Shown: in pieces, positions 1 to 6,621 of the stretch
Position numbering within the stretch: the stretch's first letter is position 1
How the letters are laid out: each line of letters starts with the position of its first letter
Assembly (NCBI GenBank): GCA_934481445.1
Contig: CAKSPC010000057.1
Coordinates: 1 to 12,988 of the forward strand
Direction: 5' to 3'
Length of the DNA stretch: 12,988 nucleotides
Origin: an uncultured Oscillospiraceae bacterium
GTDB lineage: Bacteria > Bacillota > Clostridia > Oscillospirales > Ruminococcaceae
Notes under the pieces: generated by a model
Databases searched by the model: none
What the model was told of the DNA's origin: nothing
Seen by the model: the letters and a program-made list of their open reading frames with translations, nothing else
Translations under genes and position numbers: made by a program

Positions 1-66
1 GAGGGATTCGAACCCCCGACCCTCTGGTTCGTAGCCAGATACTCTATCCAGCTGAGCTACTGGCGC
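1..66 (-). tRNA. tRNA-Arg (anticodon ACG), 3' end cut by the window edge
   Basis: Read on the minus strand from 66, the sequence folds as a tRNA. The 5' acceptor arm is GCGCCAG, followed by a GCTC/GAGT D-arm with loop AGCTGGATA. The anticodon stem is TCTGG/CCAGA around loop CTACGAA, and the T-arm is GGGGG/CCCTC around TTCGAAT. The anticodon falls at plus positions 30-32 and reads ACG, which specifies arginine; A34 would be expected to become inosine to read CGN codons. The 3' acceptor strand and discriminator base lie beyond position 1, so any encoded CCA cannot be judged. A consensus promoter lies immediately upstream. Confidence 0.96.
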
Positions 67-90
67 TTACGCTCTCTTGAGCACTTATAT

Positions 91-119
91 ATTATATCAC
101 GTTATATTTCATTTGTCAA
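91..119 (-). promoter_or_regulatory. Sigma-A promoter of tRNA-Arg
   Basis: On the minus strand, TTGACA (119-114) and TATAAT (96-91) are both perfect consensus and are separated by exactly 17 bp. Predicted transcription start is near 84, leaving a leader of roughly 18 nt before the mature tRNA. The fit to a housekeeping promoter for a stable RNA is as good as sequence alone can show. Confidence 0.9.
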
Positions 120-299
120 GAGCTTTTTTAATTTTTTTCTGCATTTTTCGTATCACCCAAGCGGACGCCTAAAACAACTATTATGAAATCGTGAACACAT
201 ATTTTTGTAACGCCTCCGTTCAGCCATATTTTCAAAAGAAACCGCATGAACAAATAACAGAAGCCGACCATAAGGAACGGCTCCTGCCCTGTTTGTATA

Positions 300-830
300 T
301 TTGTTTGCAAACTGCGCAAGCACTATGAAACCAGTCTTTTCGCCGCCCTTCAGACACGTTACCGTCATTGAGGTTCCTGTGGTATCCGACCCGGACCGTC
401 GTATCTTCTGCCCGGGAACGCAGGCGAAAACTCTGTAATTTACCGCACCGTCAACAGCGTTCCATGTAACATCCGCCCGCCGTAGGTCGGTTCTGCCTTA
501 ACCACGGGCTTGTGAGGATCCCCCGCGGATTTCGGTGTTGCATAAAGAATATTATCTCTGCCGTAGGAGCTGTATTCCCCGTTTATGCAGGACAGTACAA
601 GAAATCCGTATTTTGATCTTCCGCTGTGAAACAGGTATTCACTGTGTCGCCCGGCACGCGGAACTTATTTTATAGTGCAGGAAAACACGATAGCTGTCTG
701 CGCCGTCTGCCACATCGTCAAGACTGAAATACGGGTCGCCGTCCAGGAAAAACATCGGCTGATCCACCGGAATAACGCTTGTCTATCCTGTACTCGAAGT
801 CCTTGAAACTGATAACGACGCTGCCCATAA
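300..830 (-). pseudogene. Decayed gene with fibronectin type III repeats
   Basis: No intact gene spans 120-869, but minus-strand fragments in different frames read as consecutive parts of a fibronectin type III protein. From about 645 to 475, one frame gives KYGFLVLSCINGE, then YSSYGRDNILYATP, then KPVVKAEPTYGG, which looks like the end of one repeat plus a linker. At 476 the frame must change to read DVTWNAVDGAVNYRVFA and then TTGTSMTVTCLKGGEKTGF, the start and middle of the next repeat with its conserved Trp, Tyr and Leu positions. A further frame at about 767-665 gives DDVADGADSYRVFLHYK, which may begin the earlier repeat. At least two frame changes and several stops are needed, so the gene is broken in this sequence. 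Below about 300 (120-300) I see nothing convincing. Such FN3 proteins are usually secreted or surface-bound; the original function is unknown. Accumulated assembly indels are the alternative explanation. Confidence 0.6.
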
Positions 831-869
831 ACTGTAACCTTTTGTAACCAAACTGTAATTGAAATGTAG

Positions 870-898
870 TTGCATTTATAACCCGGCAATGCTATAAT
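870..898 (+). promoter_or_regulatory. Sigma-A promoter of the KPVIYLYPE lipoprotein gene
   Basis: TTGCAT (870-875) and TATAAT (893-898) are separated by 17 bp. Predicted start of transcription is near 905, giving a very short leader that contains the ribosome site GGAGG at 909-913. Confidence 0.75.
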
Positions 899-921
899 GA
901 AGAAAAACGGAGGTGTTTTAT

Positions 922-3045
922 ATGAAAAAACGTTTTGCATTTATTTTAGCTATATCTATCCTGCTTGTTTCCGGCTGCGCCAAGACCGAGCCATCTTCCC
1001 CCGCGGACGATGTTTCCGTATCCGGCAGCGTTTCCGAAGCGGCATCCGAATCGGACAGCACCGTCACCGAGCCCGAAACAAATGACACCAAACTGTTCAC
1101 CGAGCCGCTGTTCCGCGAGAGCTCGCTGTTTTTCGACAAGGCGGACAACGCGGGCGCGGAGGATAATTTCCTCGCCGCAGCTTCCTCCAAAACACCTTGT
1201 TCCGCCGCAGATCTGAAGCTTGAAATGCTTTCACACGGAGCCGACAGCGTAAGCTATGAGCTAAAGGACATCAAGGCAAACGCCTTTGTGGACTTCCGCT
1301 CTGACGAGGATATTTCGGTGCTGGTCGACCCCGCGTATATGTACAACATTCCCCTTCCCTGCCTTGACGCCGTACCCGCCGGGAATTACACGTTTGACAT
1401 AAACGGCGAGCGGGTAGTTTGCGACTCGCTGTTTGTTAAGGCAAGCTCCGCCATCGTGCAGGATGAGGAGAACGACGAAGAAGAAACAGTGAATTACCGT
1501 ACGGACGGATACTGCTACGCCGCCGTGACGATGAACATAACCATAACGGCAAACGCAGACGGAATAACAGCCGCGGGTAAACTCACCGCCATGGACAAAA
1601 TATCGGACGATACGGCGACTATGCTGGATGTCTGCTTCCTGGGCGACGACGCATTCGACAAGAAAAACGCAGACGCCGCCGAAACCTACAAGGCGCTGCT
1701 TTCTGTAAAGGATAAGCTGACCGCCGATGATATCATGGGCGTGAACCTTATCGACCTTGATTTTGACGGGAAACCCGAGGTACTGATCGCCCGTCTTGTA
1801 AATGTCGACGGTGCGAACGAATGGAATCAGTTCTGCGATGTCGATATCTATTCCATGGACAATTCGCAGCTTGTATATGTCGACACGCTGTACAACGACG
1901 ACAGCGGGCTGCTCAGCACGCACGGAAATATCCTCGGTCTGAAAACCCTTGAAAACGGCGATAAGGCATGGTACACCATGTCGCGTTTCAAACGCGGCGA
2001 AAACAACAGCAATCCCGCCGATTATATTTTCACCATGAAAGACGGCAAGCTTGAATTCACCGAGATATTCAGCTCTGTCGGAAATGAATTTGCGGAGGGC
2101 GAAGAAAACGATGTCCATTATTATATGAACGGCGAGGAAATTCAGTTCGGCGTGAATTACGACTACTTCCCTTACTATGACCCCAACGATCCCACGCAGG
2201 CGGATGAACAGCCTAACTGGCCTTACTACACCTACGGCGAATACACTGCCTCATTCGGAAGGTGGGAGATATACGGATGGCTGCGCGAGGCCTACTGCAA
2301 GGATATGACGCAGACATTCCTGCTTTACTCCGATGAATTCAGCCGCAAGGCGAATAACTGGAGCGGGTATATAAAGCTGCCCGTCACCGACCGCATGGTC
2401 GGGTTCAAGCTTGCGAACCTCACCGACGCATACTATTTCGGAAGCTACGACCCGACGATACAGAACTTCAATTACATATTCCTCGGCGATTATGCAAAGC
2501 CCGTTATCTATCTGTACCCCGAGGAAACCACCGATGTCACCGTAAAGATAAAGCTTGACGGCGAACTCACCTGCACCTACCCCGACTACCGCGACGGCTG
2601 GGATGTCACCGCGTCCCCCGACGGCACCATCGTCGACAAGGCGACAGGCAAGGAATACTACTGCCTCTACTGGGAGGGTGAAAGCTCCGCGGAATGGGAC
2701 ATGAGCCGCGGCTCCGTTGTCAGCGGCAATGACACCGCGCAGTTCCTAGATGAAAAGCTTGCTGAGATTGGTCTGAATGCCCGCGAGCGCAACGAGTTCA
2801 TAATTTACTGGCTGCCGAGGATGCAGGAGAACAAGTATAACTACATCACGTTCCACACCGAAGATTATTCCGCGGCTGTTCCGCTGAAGGTTGATCCGCA
2901 GCCCGACAGCGTGCTCAGAGTATTCATGATATATGCGAGCGTGCCCGAGTATTTCGAAACCGTGCCGCAGCATTTTGACGGGTTCGAGAGAAACGGATTT
3001 ACCCTTGTTGAATGGGGCGGCGGAGAGGCTGTTGCTGTTCAGTAA
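922..3045 (+). CDS. Large surface lipoprotein with a C-terminal KPVIYLYPE-type domain
   Basis: The product is 707 residues. The start ATG at 922 sits 8 nt after GGAGG (909-913); the in-frame GTG at 913 overlaps that site and is unlikely. Residues 1-18 form a lipoprotein signal peptide (KKR, hydrophobic core, LVSGC), so Cys19 should be lipidated and the protein anchored outside the membrane. A Ser/Glu/Thr/Asp-rich linker follows (about 20-60). Around residues 275-330, DLDFDGKPEVLIARL resembles a calcium-loop or FG-GAP-like Asp-rich segment. The C-terminal third, from about 520, begins with AKPVIYLYPE (K526-E534), continues through DGWDVTASPDGT and TGKEYYCLYWEG, and ends VLRVFMIYASVPEY with EWGG near the terminus. 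I recall KPVIYLYPE-type modules in other Bacillota lipoproteins and secreted proteins, but I do not know an assigned function. The gene is monocistronic, with its own promoter and a convergent neighbour. Enzymatic activity is neither shown nor excluded. Confidence 0.88.
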   Translation: MKKRFAFILAISILLVSGCAKTEPSSPADDVSVSGSVSEAASESDSTVTEPETNDTKLFTEPLFRESSLFFDKADNAGAEDNFLAAASSKTPCSAADLKLEMLSHGADSVSYELKDIKANAFVDFRSDEDISVLVDPAYMYNIPLPCLDAVPAGNYTFDINGERVVCDSLFVKASSAIVQDEENDEEETVNYRTDGYCYAAVTMNITITANADGITAAGKLTAMDKISDDTATMLDVCFLGDDAFDKKNADAAETYKALLSVKDKLTADDIMGVNLIDLDFDGKPEVLIARLVNVDGANEWNQFCDVDIYSMDNSQLVYVDTLYNDDSGLLSTHGNILGLKTLENGDKAWYTMSRFKRGENNSNPADYIFTMKDGKLEFTEIFSSVGNEFAEGEENDVHYYMNGEEIQFGVNYDYFPYYDPNDPTQADEQPNWPYYTYGEYTASFGRWEIYGWLREAYCKDMTQTFLLYSDEFSRKANNWSGYIKLPVTDRMVGFKLANLTDAYYFGSYDPTIQNFNYIFLGDYAKPVIYLYPEETTDVTVKIKLDGELTCTYPDYRDGWDVTASPDGTIVDKATGKEYYCLYWEGESSAEWDMSRGSVVSGNDTAQFLDEKLAEIGLNARERNEFIIYWLPRMQENKYNYITFHTEDYSAAVPLKVDPQPDSVLRVFMIYASVPEYFETVPQHFDGFERNGFTLVEWGGGEAVAVQ

Positions 3046-3077
3046 GGTGTGCGGGAAAAAAGCAAATATACTAAAAA

Positions 3078-3119
3078 GACAAGCTGCCATATTAATCCCG
3101 CTGTGGATTTGAGCTTGTC
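3078..3119. repeat. Inverted repeat GACAAGCT / AGCTTGTC
   Basis: GACAAGCT (3078-3085) and AGCTTGTC (3112-3119) are exact reverse complements around a 26 nt spacer, starting 33 bp after the lipoprotein stop. Runs of A lie on both outer sides. There is no T-tract on the plus strand, so this is a poor intrinsic terminator for that gene. The right arm plus its A-tail matches 12939-12952 after the last gene of the window, as AGCTTGTC, a purine, then AAAAA. Confidence 0.5.
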
Positions 3120-3151
3120 AAAAAATAAAACGGCAGGTAATTTAAAGAAAC

Positions 3152-3188
3152 TGTGGGAGGTACAAACGTTCTGTTTGTACCTCCCACA
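3152..3188. repeat. Perfect 16 bp hairpin with 5 nt loop
   Basis: The arms 3152-3167 and 3173-3188 pair without mismatch (left arm begins TGTGGGAGG, right arm ends CCTCCCACA) around loop GTTCT. This is the strongest stem in the spacer between two convergent genes. It could terminate transcription from either side, although neither flank is a proper T-tract: plus-strand continuation is CCCCTTTAG, minus-strand continuation is GTTTCTTTAAA. It may equally be a module of the larger repeat mosaic that continues to 3404. Confidence 0.7.
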
Positions 3189-3220
3189 CCCCTTTAGTGC
3201 TTTAGAAGTCGGAGGAATTT

Positions 3221-3281
3221 CGCCGTCTGCAAGACTAAGCGCGAAACGCGTGTCTAACGGCAGACAAGGGCGCTGCCCTTG
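3221..3281. repeat. Nested hairpins, part of a probable dispersed intergenic element
   Basis: GTCTGC (3225-3230) pairs with GCAGAC (3260-3265). Inside it AGAC (3232-3235) pairs with GTCT (3252-3255), and innermost CGCG (3240-3243) pairs with CGCG (3247-3250) around AAA. Directly after, CAAGGGC (3265-3271) pairs with GCCCTTG (3275-3281) around GCT. No coding potential is convincing here. From memory, strings such as CAAGGGCGCTGCCCTTG followed by ACCCGCAAGCC recur between genes in Ruminococcus-type genomes; only a genome search can confirm copy number. Confidence 0.6.
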
Positions 3282-3287
3282 ACCCGC

Positions 3288-3362
3288 AAGCCTTGAGTTT
3301 ACGCCAACATATACAATCCCGCTATTCTTACACCTTGATTTTGGCGTAAACTAAAAAGGCTT
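3288..3362. repeat. Long palindrome with an inner 57 bp segment bearing 11 bp terminal inverted repeats
   Basis: AAGCCTT (3288-3294) pairs with AAGGCTT (3356-3362). Just inside, AGTTTACGCCA (3296-3306) pairs exactly with TGGCGTAAACT (3342-3352), enclosing a 35 nt core at 3307-3341. The inner part looks like a small insert placed in the loop of an outer hairpin, though no clear target duplication flanks it. Transcribed from either strand the whole would form a long stem, so it may also act as a barrier between the two convergent genes. Confidence 0.6.
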
Positions 3363-3363
3363 G

Positions 3364-3404
3364 AGCAAAACTTTCAATACGCTGCGCGAATATTTTAAAC
3401 GTTT
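3364..3404. repeat. Dispersed repeat, copy 1 (3' flank of the transporter gene)
   Basis: Plus-strand sequence containing CAATACGCTGCGCGA and then ATTTTAAACGTTT closely matches the reverse complement of 12952-12987, which reads CAATACGCTACGCGG and then AATTTTAAAGGTT. Both copies start within 10 to 50 bp of a stop codon and have the same orientation relative to the gene they follow (the symporter here, the diguanylate cyclase at the other end). Confidence 0.6.
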
Positions 3405-3413
3405 ACCCCCAAA

Positions 3414-4787
3414 TCACATAGATATCCACCCGAAAGCATTCGCAACGGAGCTTATCAGTATTATCGCCGCAAAGATGGGGCAGAGATACTTTATCATAAA
3501 ATTAAATATGACCTTCCGCTTGAAAGTGCCGTTCTCCGCCGTCATTTCTTCCTCTATCTTCTTCACGCCGACAGTCCTTGAAACCAGCAGGCAGGTCGCG
3601 ATTGCGGCGATCGGCATCATCACGGAATTCGTGAGGAAATCAAAGAAATCGAGGAACTGCATACCCAATATCTCAACGTTACCCAGCGGACCGTAACCCA
3701 GCGATGACAGCGTACCCAGCAGCACCATTATCACCGTTACAACCGCAGCAGACTTTTTCCTGCCCCAGCCGAGCTCGTCCTGAAATGTGGATACCGCGCT
3801 TTCCATAAGCGCAATGGAGCTTGTCAGCGCCGCGCAGAGTACAAGGAAAAAGAACAGCACTCCCACGATATTACCCATGCCAATGGTCGCAAATACTTTC
3901 GGCAGAGTAATGAACATCAGCGAGGGTCCCGCCTGAAGCGTATCCGCGTCGCCGCCTGAAAAGGCGAATACCGCGGGAATTATCATCAGCCCCGCCATTA
4001 TCGCGATGCCCGTATCAAATATCTCAACATTCTTTGTGGATGATTCGATGGACACATCCTTTTTCATATACGAGCCGAATGTTATCAGTATACCCATCGC
4101 GATGGACAGGGAATAGAACATCTGTCCCATGGCGGACACCACCGTCATCCACGAAAAATTCGAGAAGTTCGGTATAAGGAAGTATTTCACGCCCTCCAGC
4201 GCGCCGGGTCTTGTCACGGAATAGATCGAGATAAGCACCGACAGCACAACGAGTATCGGCATCATGAATTTTGAAACGCGCTCGACGCCGTTTCTGACGC
4301 CGCCGAAGATTATCCCCACCGTGCACAGAGTAAAAATAAGGAAGCATATCTCCGTCGATGCGCCGTTTGAAATGAACTCTCCGAAATACCCGTCCGCCGC
4401 AAGCTGCTCGCCGTGACCCATTATATATTCCGCGAGGTACTTTATGACCCAGCCGCCGATGACCGAATAATACGGGACAATCAGCATCGGAATCACGGCG
4501 TTTATCCAGCCGCCGAATGACAGAAATTTTGATTTTCCGAAGGACTTATACGCCCCCACGGGGCTTTTCTGCGTCATTCTGCCGAGGGCGGTTTCGGCGG
4601 TTATCATGGTGTAGCCGAACGTAAGCGCCAGCACTATATAAATAAGCAGGAATATTCCCCCGCCGTATTTCGCCGCAAGGTACGGAAAGCGCCATATATT
4701 TCCCAGTCCAACCGACGCTCCCGCCGCAGAAAGCACAAATCCCAGCTTGCCCGAGAAGGTGCTTCGTTTTTTCTGTTGATGTTCCAT
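3414..4787 (-). CDS. Sodium:neurotransmitter symporter (NSS/SNF) family transporter
   Basis: The product is 457 residues, the usual bacterial NSS length (LeuT/TnaT relatives). The family signature GLGNIWRFPY (residues 27-36) lies in the first membrane segment, where the NSS family binds Na+ and substrate in an unwound helix. About 11 to 12 hydrophobic segments follow, with a GGGIFLLIYI stretch in the second and short loops throughout. It should import an amino acid or similar small amine with sodium across the cytoplasmic membrane; the substrate cannot be told from sequence. The start at 4787 is chosen because AAGGAG (minus, 4800-4795) sits 7 nt upstream; extension to an ATG at 4877 adds a non-conserved Cys/His-rich leader. 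The gene is convergent with the lipoprotein gene and divergent from the GntR operon. No clean promoter was found on the minus strand. Confidence 0.95.
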   Translation of the reverse strand: MEHQQKKRSTFSGKLGFVLSAAGASVGLGNIWRFPYLAAKYGGGIFLLIYIVLALTFGYTMITAETALGRMTQKSPVGAYKSFGKSKFLSFGGWINAVIPMLIVPYYSVIGGWVIKYLAEYIMGHGEQLAADGYFGEFISNGASTEICFLIFTLCTVGIIFGGVRNGVERVSKFMMPILVVLSVLISIYSVTRPGALEGVKYFLIPNFSNFSWMTVVSAMGQMFYSLSIAMGILITFGSYMKKDVSIESSTKNVEIFDTGIAIMAGLMIIPAVFAFSGGDADTLQAGPSLMFITLPKVFATIGMGNIVGVLFFFLVLCAALTSSIALMESAVSTFQDELGWGRKKSAAVVTVIMVLLGTLSSLGYGPLGNVEILGMQFLDFFDFLTNSVMMPIAAIATCLLVSRTVGVKKIEEEMTAENGTFKRKVIFNFMIKYLCPIFAAIILISSVANAFGWISM

Positions 4788-4800
4788 TTTTATTCTCCTT

Positions 4801-5035
4801 GGTAATTTTTGCAGCCATATTTTGCGGAAATGCGACAGGTATATCTGCGCGGACGGAAAAGCACAGCCGCCGTGCACATGGTCGAAAGCGCACGGATGTT
4901 GATATGCGGCGCGGGCACTTGGTTTAGTCGTTGCAGGGATGTAGTGAGATGGGTTTATCGTATTTTCCGCGCGTATCGTTTTTCATTTCGGTCATTTAAT
5001 CGACATGGGTATGGCTTTTTAAACGTATTGAATTT
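4801..5035. other. Upstream region of the symporter gene, no gene seen
   Basis: Apart from the symporter ribosome site at 4795-4800, this 235 bp stretch shows no convincing coding frame, T-box (no AGGGTGG-type box) or recognisable riboswitch core on the minus strand. ATTATA at 5036-5041 would read as a minus-strand TATAAT, but no good -35 stands 17 bp away and the site is part of a hairpin stem. The promoter of the symporter gene is unresolved. Confidence 0.4.
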
Positions 5036-5151
5036 ATTATATCATATCCGCAAGGATATGATATAATTTGCCGATATGCACGGAGTTCACCAAAGGTGAA
5101 CGTATGTGCAAGGCATTTAAATTTATAATAAACGCTTTGCGTTTATTATAA
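5036..5151. repeat. Array of three perfect hairpins
   Basis: Three stems lie in 116 bp. Hairpin 1 has 14 bp arms 5036-5049 and 5054-5067, closed by a GCAA tetraloop of GNRA type. Hairpin 2 has 7 bp arms GTTCACC (5085-5091) and GGTGAAC (5095-5101) around AAA, and is enclosed by TGCAC (5077-5081) pairing with GTGCA (5106-5110). Hairpin 3 has 13 bp arms 5123-5135 and 5139-5151 around TTT. The stems differ in sequence, so this is not a CRISPR array or simple tandem repeat. It lies between two divergent genes, so it is not a terminator for either; it looks like a modular dispersed intergenic element. The AT-rich stretch 5152-5253 holds nothing else I can identify. Confidence 0.7.
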
Positions 5152-5253
5152 CATATAATTTTTATTTTGTATAGTATTTTCGCAGAAAAAATACGCCACA
5201 ACCGTGACATATAAAAAATCGGAATAAAAGATTATATAATTTTTAAAACCCTA

Positions 5254-5282
5254 TTGACAAAAGCGTATCTATGTGTTATATT
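5254..5282 (+). promoter_or_regulatory. Sigma-A promoter of the GntR/ABC operon
   Basis: TTGACA (5254-5259) and TATATT (5277-5282) are separated by 17 bp. Predicted start is near 5289. The -10 box lies inside the left arm of a long palindrome, so a bound repressor would block polymerase. Confidence 0.85.
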
Positions 5283-5312
5283 GTATATATCAGATATACA
5301 CAATATAACACA
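5272..5312. promoter_or_regulatory. Probable GntR operator: 13 bp perfect palindrome over the -10 box
   Basis: TGTGTTATATTGT (5272-5284) and ACAATATAACACA (5300-5312) are exact reverse complements 15 bp apart. A second nested palindrome, GTATAT (5283-5288) and ATATAC (5294-5299), uses the centre. The right arm ends just before the ribosome site GGAGG (5313-5317). Position and symmetry suit a dimeric repressor, and the gene directly downstream encodes a YtrA-type GntR protein, so autorepression is the simple reading. In RNA, the right arm could pair with little of the left, because transcription probably starts within the palindrome. Confidence 0.75.
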
Positions 5313-5321
5313 GGAGGCAGA

Positions 5322-5690
5322 ATGAACATAATCATAACCAACTCCGCCGGTATGCCTATCTATGACCAGATAGCGTCGCAGATAAAGGCGATGATAATGT
5401 CCGGCGAGCTGAAAGAGGGCGAGCCGCTGCCGTCTATGCGCGCGCTGGCGCAGGATTTACGGGTCAGCGTGATAACCACGAAAAGGGCATACGAAATTCT
5501 CGAGCAGGAAAAGCTTATCGAAAGCTATACCGGCCGCGGCAGCTTCGTTTCCGCCCGCGACCCCGAAATGCTACGCGAGCAGACCCTGCGGGAGATAGAG
5601 GGTTATCTCACCAAGGCGGCGGAAACCGCAAAGCGCTGCGGCATAGGCTACGACGAACTGGCTGATATACTGAAGCTGTTCATGGAATAA
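5322..5690 (+). CDS. YtrA-type GntR family transcriptional repressor
   Basis: The product is 122 residues, the short form typical of the YtrA subfamily. It has an N-terminal winged helix-turn-helix (about 11-75: PIYDQIASQI, then GEPLPSMRALAQDL, VSVITTKRAYEIL and TGRGSFV) and only a short helical tail of about 45 residues, with no effector-binding FadR or UTRA domain. Family members are usually autorepressors of the ABC transporter operon they head, often responding to envelope stress; the ligand or signal here is unknown. The ATG at 5322 follows GGAGG by 4 nt. A longer frame starting at 5271 would run through the promoter and operator and is rejected. The ATPase gene follows after 81 bp. Confidence 0.93.
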   Translation: MNIIITNSAGMPIYDQIASQIKAMIMSGELKEGEPLPSMRALAQDLRVSVITTKRAYEILEQEKLIESYTGRGSFVSARDPEMLREQTLREIEGYLTKAAETAKRCGIGYDELADILKLFME

Positions 5691-5692
5691 CA

Positions 5693-5707
5693 CCCGATGC
5701 ACTCGGG
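5693..5707 (+). other. Short hairpin between the repressor and ATPase genes
   Basis: CCCGA (5693-5697) pairs with TCGGG (5703-5707) around TGCAC, just after the repressor stop; CTTTTTC follows 10 nt later. It could be a weak attenuator that reduces read-through from the repressor to the transporter genes, but five base pairs and a displaced T-run make this tentative. Confidence 0.3.
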
Positions 5708-5771
5708 GAAGTATGCTTTTTCGCTTACAGTTAGTTTATATATTTTCATTTTTTATAACGGAGGTAATGAT

Positions 5772-6620
5772 ATGGAAAACAGCATTGAAATTCGCGGGCT
5801 GAAATACAACTACCCAAAATTCTCGCTGGAGGGAATAGATCTTGATATCCCCTGCGGCACGGTGATGGGTCTTATCGGCGAGAACGGCGCGGGAAAATCC
5901 ACGCTGATAAAGGCGGTGCTCGGGCTTATAAAGCCGTCCGGCGGCTCCGTAAAGGTATTCGGCGAGGAAGCAGTGAACCTCTCCGCAGAGGCAAGGGAGC
6001 AGATAGGCGTGGTGTTCGATGAGCTGCCTTTCCCGAAAGGGCTGAACTCAAAGCAGCTTGACAAGGTGCTCGGCGGGATATTCAAAAGCTGGGACAGCGA
6101 TAAATTTTTCGGATACCTTTCGCGGTTCGGGCTGCCAATAAACAAGAAGCTGGGAAGCTTCTCCCGCGGAATGCAGATGAGATTGTCCATTGCGGCGGCA
6201 ATGTCGCACGCGCCGAAACTGCTTGTTCTCGACGAGCCCACGGGCGGCCTTGACCCCGTTATCCGCAGCGAAATTCTCGACCTGCTGCTTGAATTCATGC
6301 AGGACGAAAGCCACTCGATCCTGATTTCCACCCACATAACCAGCGACCTTGAGCACATCGCGGACTACATAGGCTTTATCCACAGCGGCCGCCTTGTTTT
6401 CAGCGAGGAACGCAACGAACTGAAAGAACGTCACCGTATCCTAAAATGCACCGAAGAACAGCTTGCGAAAATCGACCGCGCGGATATCATCGGAATGCGC
6501 AGCGGCAGGTATTCCCACGAGGTACTTACCACCGCGTTTGAGAAATATCCCGATATCGCACAGGAGGTGCCTTCCATCGACGAGCTGATGGTCTACTATG
6601 TAAAGGACGAGGTGGTGTGA
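5772..6620 (+). CDS. ABC transporter ATP-binding protein (YtrB-like)
   Basis: The product is 282 residues: one nucleotide-binding domain (1 to about 215) with a C-terminal extension of about 65 residues. Motifs are Walker A GENGAGKST (36-44), a signature that reads SRGMQ (131-135) rather than LSGGQ, Walker B KLLVLDEPT (149-157), a D-loop Asp161 and H-loop His188 in ISTH. The usual Q-loop Gln is not evident; IGVVFDE (78-84) occupies that region, which I believe is common in this subfamily. It should energise the two membrane proteins encoded next. The start at 5772 follows GGAGGT (5760-5765) by 6 nt; the longer frame from 5697 lacks a ribosome site and adds an unconserved leader. The following gene starts one base after this stop, so the two are translationally linked. 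Substrate unknown. Confidence 0.93.
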   Translation: MENSIEIRGLKYNYPKFSLEGIDLDIPCGTVMGLIGENGAGKSTLIKAVLGLIKPSGGSVKVFGEEAVNLSAEAREQIGVVFDELPFPKGLNSKQLDKVLGGIFKSWDSDKFFGYLSRFGLPINKKLGSFSRGMQMRLSIAAAMSHAPKLLVLDEPTGGLDPVIRSEILDLLLEFMQDESHSILISTHITSDLEHIADYIGFIHSGRLVFSEERNELKERHRILKCTEEQLAKIDRADIIGMRSGRYSHEVLTTAFEKYPDIAQEVPSIDELMVYYVKDEVV

Positions 6621-6621
6621 G

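Noticed and set aside
1132..1139. TTCGACAA (0A box on the minus strand) inside the first lipoprotein gene
   Set aside because: It encodes Phe-Asp-Lys in frame, as another copy near 1653 also does; such hits in coding DNA are expected and not promoter-linked.
1261..2118. Minus-strand open frame (285 codons) inside the first lipoprotein gene
   Set aside because: Val/His/Arg-rich antisense translation with no recognisable domain or ribosome site.
3049..3282. 77-codon plus-strand frame after the first lipoprotein
   Set aside because: It runs through perfect hairpins and repeat sequence, has no ribosome site and no protein-like composition.
4788..4877. 30-codon N-terminal extension of the symporter
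   Set aside because: The added sequence is not conserved-looking and AAGGAG directly precedes the ATG at 4787, which also gives the normal family length.
4801..5035. T-box or amino-acid riboswitch in the symporter leader
   Set aside because: No T-box sequence, no terminator/antiterminator pair and no glycine-type core were seen on the minus strand.
5036..5151. CRISPR array or tandem repeat
   Set aside because: The three hairpins differ in sequence and length and have no regularly spaced identical repeats; no cas genes are present.
5271..5321. Upstream extension of the GntR repressor frame
   Set aside because: It would start inside the -10 box and operator, upstream of the predicted transcription start; GGAGG precedes the ATG at 5322.
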